Shown here: in pieces, positions 58,987 through 64,000 of the stretch
Position numbering within the stretch: position 1 is the stretch's first letter
How the letters are laid out: each line of letters opens with the position of its first letter
IMG/VR virus record: IMGVR_UViG_3300042923_000474
Coordinates: 62,001-126,000 of that record
Strand: one strand, 5' to 3'
Length of the DNA stretch: 64,000 bases
Origin: a virus
Made by a program: the position numbers and the translations under genes
The notes under the pieces: generated by a model
Told to the model about the DNA's origin: nothing
The model's database searches: none
What the model saw: only the letters and a program-made list of their open reading frames with translations

Positions 58987-61900
58987 TCACACGGACGTTG
59001 GAGCTTTGACACTCATTGGACCACCTGCCCCAGTAGCTGGAGCACGTTGACTTTGTGCTGCAATGATCTGCAACAGCTGCACTTGTTGTTGCTGCAACTG
59101 TAGAGACTTCGAACCAATGTCGATCAGCTTGTCAATGCCTGCACCAGAAGTGTTAGCCGCTGATGTAGTATTGGCTGCTGCTTGCGCTGCACGCTGTTCC
59201 GCCTGTACCTGGGCTTGGCTTGGGGATGGAGCAGATGTACCCGGAGCCGAAGCACCCGTGTCGCCACCGCCGCCACCCGAAGAACCGCCACCAGAACTGG
59301 TAGGAGCCAACGAGGTTTTGAGCAACTCTGGAGGAGCGCCCGGTGCTGCTGCAATGTCGGCACCACCCGAGTTAGCATCACGCGCCATGGAGGCCACGGA
59401 TGGTTTACCCTGTTCACCAACTGGACCACCTGTCGTCGGAGCATTGCCAGCAGCCGAGGCATCAGGGTTAGGACCCGTATCCTTAGGCTGACCTGCAACA
59501 GTCTGCTCTGTACTGCTCAGTGGGTTCACACCTTCGCCAGCACGCAACATGCTGTCGTCAACCTTCTCACCCTTGGACTTCATGTAGGAGTACATCAGCG
59601 AACCGAACTTGTTCCGGTTGCCCACCTGCTTAGCAGCCATGAGATCGATGATCTGACGGAACGTACGCGGCTTGGATTTGTCGCCACCCACGTAGAAGAT
59701 CGGTTTGTTATAACCTGCCTCCTTCGGCATGACATCCGCACCGTACTTGTCCAGATTCTTGAGCGCGGTTTTGTAACCACCGGAACCCAAGAAGTGAGCC
59801 ATGTACGCATCCACATCCGTCAGTGGACGGTTGAGAGTACCTTTGAGCGACTCCATGTTGTCCTTCATGTACATTACTGTCATGAGGGCGTTAGCACGTG
59901 GATCGTTCGGGTCGGTACCTTCCTTGATACCAAACTTCGCACCGTGCTTTTTGATCATCGCTTTCCAGGTACCCGTGATGAACTGACCCAGACCAGTCGC
60001 AGAGCCACCCATAGAAGATTTAACCGAGGAGTCAAACCCAGACTCAGTGGCCATGAGGCCAGCAAGTACACCTGGATCTACGCCGGTCATCTTCGCTACA
60101 GCCGCAATCAGCTCTTTGTGAGCGTCAAAACCTTTGCGGGATGTAGGCATTGGCAAGTCATTGACATTGCCGGCACTGCCACCATTCGGGTCAAACGTCA
60201 GACCGACGCCACCACCATTCTGAGCATTGTACTCACCCGGCTTACCACCTACCCCTTGGTTGTAGAGATCCGTCTTGTTCTGGTTGTAGGTATCGGAAAG
60301 GTTGCCGCCCGCGGTACGTTCACCGGAGCTTGGACCTTTGAACATGTTGGTGAACCAGTTGCCGCCTTCCGAAGAAGGAGTAGCGCCCTTATCACCGCCT
60401 GCACCGAAGAAGTTCTTGACGCTATCCACAGCGCCAGAGAAGAAGTCTTTGGTCTTAGACATCAGACCGGACTTCACCTTACCAGACTCACCCGCCACCT
60501 CATCGAGTTGTTGCTTCTCGATGTCTTTGATGAGCGCCTTCATGTTATCCGCCGCAGTCGACGAATCCATGTTAGGTGCATCACCGTAGTACGGAGACAG
60601 GGGGACCTTCCAGATGGCTACAAAGTTGTCTTTGTAGTACGAACCCGCAGAGATCACCGCCTCAGCCAACTTGTATTGCTCAGTTGGTTTGCAGTGAACG
60701 TGAGCCAGCAATGGATCGGTGTTACCCGACACCGCCTTGAGAGCACCCACGTAGGCTTTGTACACGGGCAAGAAGCGATAGTTCAACCAGTCCTTGAAGG
60801 TGTTGAAGCTTTCCGACCCAGGTTGCCCCACGCCGAACTTCGCACCCGCCAGACCAATCAAGTCTTCCAGCGTGCCGGTGTAATCAGCCGAGCCGTCCGA
60901 ACTTGCCCGCATCTTCTGCTGAGCAGCCCACTCCAGATACAGCAAGGCATGAACCTTCTGCACATCCAAAGTGATCAGGCCATACGCACGCATACGGATC
61001 GTACGCAGTGGGTCCAATGGACCTTTAGGCAACAGCGATGTTGGGAACTCATTCGCAGCAGAGCCAGACGTTGGACGCGTACCACCACTCATGGCCAGCG
61101 CACCCGCCATGACAGGCGTCACAGAACCCACTGCCATAACCGCAGCAGCAGAGCCCATGGTTTGCTGGGTGGTCATCACCTTGGACGGTGCAGCGACTTC
61201 AGCCACCACGGCAGCCCCAGCCACACCTGTACCCAATGCAGCAGCCTCAGCCGCCAGTTGCCGCGCCTTGTCGTTCCCACCCTCTGGCAGCGGTAGGTCA
61301 GTCTTGGCGTTGGCTTTACCGAACTTCTCCACAGCAGCGTCAGCCAGTGCTTTGATAGCTGATGGATCGGTGAGCATGTTCATGTCTTCACCGGGAGCCG
61401 AACCAATGGTCCAACCCGCGCTACCCGCCGTCTTCACCAATTCGAGCAAGGTCTTCTTGGTTTCGTCGTTGAGCTTGTCATCCACCTCAGGTAGTTTGGC
61501 AGAAGCATCTACCTTGTTCAGGGCCATGACCCAAGTGTCGAACACCAAACGGAATCGCTTGTCGTACCACTCTTGGAAGCTTCTGAACTTAAGGTCACGT
61601 GGCTTCTCTGGATCGATGTCAAACTCTTTCAGAGCTGCGATTGCATCATCGCCACCTGCGCCCACGTCGATCTTGCCGTCGGTGACTTTGGTGTGTTTGA
61701 GAATCTTCTCCTCAAAGGCCAACATCTTCTTGGCCACATCGCTATCCTTACCATCCCACCCGTACTGAGCCAACCTGAGTCTTTGCAGCGGACGATCTTT
61801 CGATGCGTCGTACCACTTGTACGCAAGCCATGCCACAGTACCCACAGCCATCGCAATACCCACAGCCGCCATAACAGGAGCCGACACAATACCTGCTGCC

Positions 61901-64000
61901 ACAGCGCCTGCACCCAGAGCCCCACGCAATGCCCAACCACCGGCAGTGCGCAGACCCAACCCAATGGCACCCCGAGCACCCAAACCGCTTACAGCACCGC
62001 GTAGGGCACCTACACCGGGGATTCGACTAAGCATGCCACCAAGGCGACCAACACCAGGGATACGGCCCAGTTTGCCACGCAGCCAACGACCAGCTCCCTT
62101 GGTCTTGTTCCAGAGCTTACCCAGTCCTTTCTTACCATGCTCTGCCAAATCAGCAGCATTAGCAGCGTCCTGCAGATCCAACCCACCTTCTTCATCCTCC
62201 TCTTTCTTCTTGCCCCCGAACAAACCTTTGAGCTTATCACCCAAAGCGGCCAGTAGCCCACCGCCAGCAGCGGCCTTACCAGCACCCCCAGCACCCATGG
62301 CCTCACGATCCTTATCCTTCTCGGACTTGGCGTTGCGCTTGGCTAGGATGTCCTGCCAGCTACCTTCCACGACACCGTCACCATCTCGGTCACCGGTCTT
62401 ACGCTTCTTGTTCGCTGGGTTCATCTGGGCGATCTGTTCAAGGATCGCAGTTTGCACCTCAAGTTGAGCCGACAGGATTCCGTTTGCGCCCGAGTCTTCA
62501 CTCAGCCAACGGTTGATCTTGCCACCCAATCCAGACAGGGAACTCAACGCCCAGTTGCCGAAGCCCTTGGCACGTTTCAGTACGCCCTTACCGAAGTTCT
62601 TGAGACCTGTGTAAAGCTTCTTGCCATTTTCCCACGCAGCATTGCCCATCGCTTTAACGCGACTGACTGCCGTGAGCCAGTTGGCCTTGACCTTTTCGCC
62701 GTACTGGTCGACCAAGCCCTTACGCATGTCATCCAATGACAGTACGAGGTTACCCTGCAAGTCCACCACGTCGCCCTTGATGTCGCTGAGCTTGGTGATG
62801 ACCTTGTTAGTGGCCTTGTCGATGTACCCGCCGTTCTGCAACACGAACTTGAGCAGACGAGGTGTGTCCTCACCCGCCACGTAGACGTCGTGCAGCTCGG
62901 TCATCTTGCCCCAGGCCCAGTCTTTAGCAGACTTGAACGCGCCAGTGATCTTGCCGGCCAAATTACCCCAAGCCCCAGATACCCGCTCAAACAGGTTCTT
63001 GCCCAAGTCCTTGACGTTCTTGATACCGGCCATCACAACACGGCGACCCAGTCGGTCATGCAGACCCTTCTTGATGTCGTCGATGGTCAGGACAATGCGA
63101 GTGGTACCGTCGTCCATCAACTCTTCCACTTCCCCGGTGATATCGGAAAGCTTCTTGATGATTTTGCCGGTGACCTTGTCGCGGTACATGCCCAGTTCAA
63201 TCTTGCGGGCTTCCAGTGCAGCGCGTTCCCAACCCTTGACATAGACGTCAACGATCTGACCTTTCCAGTTGTCGGCAAAGGTAGCGAGCTGCCCCATCTT
63301 GTCCTTACCGAAGGACAACGCCTTGCCTGCTGTTTGACGAGCAGAGGTCAGACGATTGCCGACTGCTTTACGGGCTTTACCGAACATGTCACGAGCGCCT
63401 GTGAGCGCGCGCTTGCCACGGTTCTTCCACACGGCACCTTCGGTACCCAGTTGCTTGCCATTCACGATGAACAGATCGTCAGACACCACCACGTTGGCTT
63501 GTTGACGGCCGTCCGTGAGAATGTCCATGATCTCTTCCAACACCAGCGTTTGATAGCCTGAGTTGTAAGTGTCGTTCATGCTTTGCAGCGCTTCAATGAT
63601 CTTGTCCATACGGGACATGTATTCATCGATTGGACCACAGCATGCATCATCGTCGTTCTTAGCCTTGGTGTCTTGCAGAGCCTTGGCCATGGCTTCGCCC
63701 ATCAGGTTGTAATTGATGGTGCCACCGGTTGGGAGCAGGGGTTGCTTACTGCGGTTCTGTTGAGCCAGCAGCTGTTGGTTGGTGAACTGTTGCAACGAGG
63801 TGGACAGATTGTTGATGGCCTTGTTACCAGCACCTTTACCGCCGCCGCCCCACTGACGACCTTTAGGTGAGTAGGCCCGTGGACCGAAGTCCTGACCCGC
63901 CTGCCCTTCACCCAAACGCAGATCATTGATCGCATCAAGGTTCAGTGTAACGTGGCCGTCCTTCTCATTCAGCAGACCAGCAGCAATCAGTTCTTCCTTG
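58987..64000 (-). CDS. Giant tail protein with lytic transglycosylase domain (5' end beyond window)
   Basis: The frame is open to base 64000, so at least 1670 residues. Two copies of a DVYV...G.Y.D..T.K.I..LSDI module lie near 63.25-63.04 and 62.89-62.69 kb. A membrane-like stretch is at 61.96-61.80 kb. An SLT transglycosylase domain is near 60.15-59.65 kb with catalytic Glu codon 60043-60045 (MATESGFDSS) and ATGLGQF. The C-terminal 160 residues are Gly/Ser/Ala/Gln-rich. It acts as a tail-associated muralytic or tape-measure-type protein, digesting peptidoglycan during entry, as phiKZ gp181 does. Confidence 0.78.
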   Translation of the reverse strand, partial: KEELIAAGLLNEKDGHVTLNLDAINDLRLGEGQAGQDFGPRAYSPKGRQWGGGGKGAGNKAINNLSTSLQQFTNQQLLAQQNRSKQPLLPTGGTINYNLMGEAMAKALQDTKAKNDDDACCGPIDEYMSRMDKIIEALQSMNDTYNSGYQTLVLEEIMDILTDGRQQANVVVSDDLFIVNGKQLGTEGAVWKNRGKRALTGARDMFGKARKAVGNRLTSARQTAGKALSFGKDKMGQLATFADNWKGQIVDVYVKGWERAALEARKIELGMYRDKVTGKIIKKLSDITGEVEELMDDGTTRIVLTIDDIKKGLHDRLGRRVVMAGIKNVKDLGKNLFERVSGAWGNLAGKITGAFKSAKDWAWGKMTELHDVYVAGEDTPRLLKFVLQNGGYIDKATNKVITKLSDIKGDVVDLQGNLVLSLDDMRKGLVDQYGEKVKANWLTAVSRVKAMGNAAWENGKKLYTGLKNFGKGVLKRAKGFGNWALSSLSGLGGKINRWLSEDSGANGILSAQLEVQTAILEQIAQMNPANKKRKTGDRDGDGVVEGSWQDILAKRNAKSEKDKDREAMGAGGAGKAAAGGGLLAALGDKLKGLFGGKKKEEDEEGGLDLQDAANAADLAEHGKKGLGKLWNKTKGAGRWLRGKLGRIPGVGRLGGMLSRIPGVGALRGAVSGLGARGAIGLGLRTAGGWALRGALGAGAVAAGIVSAPVMAAVGIAMAVGTVAWLAYKWYDASKDRPLQRLRLAQYGWDGKDSDVAKKMLAFEEKILKHTKVTDGKIDVGAGGDDAIAALKEFDIDPEKPRDLKFRSFQEWYDKRFRLVFDTWVMALNKVDASAKLPEVDDKLNDETKKTLLELVKTAGSAGWTIGSAPGEDMNMLTDPSAIKALADAAVEKFGKANAKTDLPLPEGGNDKARQLAAEAAALGTGVAGAAVVAEVAAPSKVMTTQQTMGSAAAVMAVGSVTPVMAGALAMSGGTRPTSGSAANEFPTSLLPKGPLDPLRTIRMRAYGLITLDVQKVHALLYLEWAAQQKMRASSDGSADYTGTLEDLIGLAGAKFGVGQPGSESFNTFKDWLNYRFLPVYKAYVGALKAVSGNTDPLLAHVHCKPTEQYKLAEAVISAGSYYKDNFVAIWKVPLSPYYGDAPNMDSSTAADNMKALIKDIEKQQLDEVAGESGKVKSGLMSKTKDFFSGAVDSVKNFFGAGGDKGATPSSEGGNWFTNMFKGPSSGERTAGGNLSDTYNQNKTDLYNQGVGGKPGEYNAQNGGGVGLTFDPNGGSAGNVNDLPMPTSRKGFDAHKELIAAVAKMTGVDPGVLAGLMATESGFDSSVKSSMGGSATGLGQFITGTWKAMIKKHGAKFGIKEGTDPNDPRANALMTVMYMKDNMESLKGTLNRPLTDVDAYMAHFLGSGGYKTALKNLDKYGADVMPKEAGYNKPIFYVGGDKSKPRTFRQIIDLMAAKQVGNRNKFGSLMYSYMKSKGEKVDDSMLRAGEGVNPLSSTEQTVAGQPKDTGPNPDASAAGNAPTTGGPVGEQGKPSVASMARDANSGGADIAAAPGAPPELLKTSLAPTSSGGGSSGGGGGDTGASAPGTSAPSPSQAQVQAEQRAAQAAANTTSAANTSGAGIDKLIDIGSKSLQLQQQQVQLLQIIAAQSQRAPATGAGGPMSVKAPTSV

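Noticed and set aside
59182-61296. A 704-codon open frame antisense to the giant tail gene
   Set aside because: The minus-strand frame carries a recognisable transglycosylase domain; the antisense frame has Arg/Thr/His-rich composition and no ribosome site.
1-64000. tRNA genes, insertion sequences, introns and integrase
   Set aside because: No gap is long enough for most of these and no cloverleaf, terminal inverted repeats or recombinase motif was seen by eye.

Overview
This window is a stretch of a large (jumbo) tailed phage genome, almost certainly a contractile-tailed (myovirus) phage of a Gram-negative host. The evidence is a dense, nearly gap-free set of about 70 genes in many short runs on both strands, with a portal protein, a block of tail/baseplate and fibre genes, a soluble endolysin, spanins, a very large tail protein carrying a transglycosylase domain, and phage-type recombination genes (RuvC-like, UvsX-like, SbcC/gp46-like). 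The portal, fibre, modular endolysin, UvsX-like and transglycosylase tail-protein types resemble those of phiKZ-related Pseudomonas phages. That assignment rests on family recognition only, and no bacterial or prophage gene is visible. No integrase, tRNA, CRISPR array or insertion sequence was seen.

Layout. 1-24 kb: an unidentified protein cut by the left edge, the portal (minus strand), five overlapping virion genes, a RuvC-like resolvase, a probable lysis cassette (inner-membrane spanin, embedded outer-membrane spanin, holin-like protein), a minus-strand virion gene, then tail-fibre genes with a cluster of 2OG-Fe(II) oxygenase-like genes inside them and a 1159-residue fibre/adhesin with an amidotransferase-like and a PA14-like domain. 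24 kb: a minus-strand endolysin. 24.8-32 kb: a plus-strand run of small, mostly unknown and often membrane-anchored genes with its own repeated promoter-like elements and a repeated Shine-Dalgarno hairpin. 32-41 kb: a minus-strand run containing a SUKH/SMI1-like gene, many overlapping unknown genes and an SbcC/gp46-type ATPase. 41-56.7 kb: alternating short runs with a probable baseplate spike, virion proteins, a second spanin-like pair, a possible RNase H-fold protein, a UvsX-like recombinase and a gene with a stretch reminiscent of the RNA polymerase beta-subunit C-terminus. 56.7-64 kb: two large minus-strand virion genes, the last being the giant transglycosylase-bearing tail protein that runs off the right edge.

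The most striking non-coding signal is a family of stem-loops at nearly every transcription-unit end. All eight convergent gene pairs are separated by a perfectly Watson-Crick stem flanked by GCATA on the left and (seven of eight) TATGC on the right, so each strand reads stem then TATGC. Co-directional gaps carry one-sided versions whose G.U wobbles are legal only on the transcribed strand. Most lack a U-tract directly after the stem. I read them as a phage-specific terminator or RNA 3'-end element. Other notable signals are a Shine-Dalgarno hairpin with compensatory base changes, a duplicated 30-bp promoter-like element and a CTATAA motif in four of seven divergent gaps.
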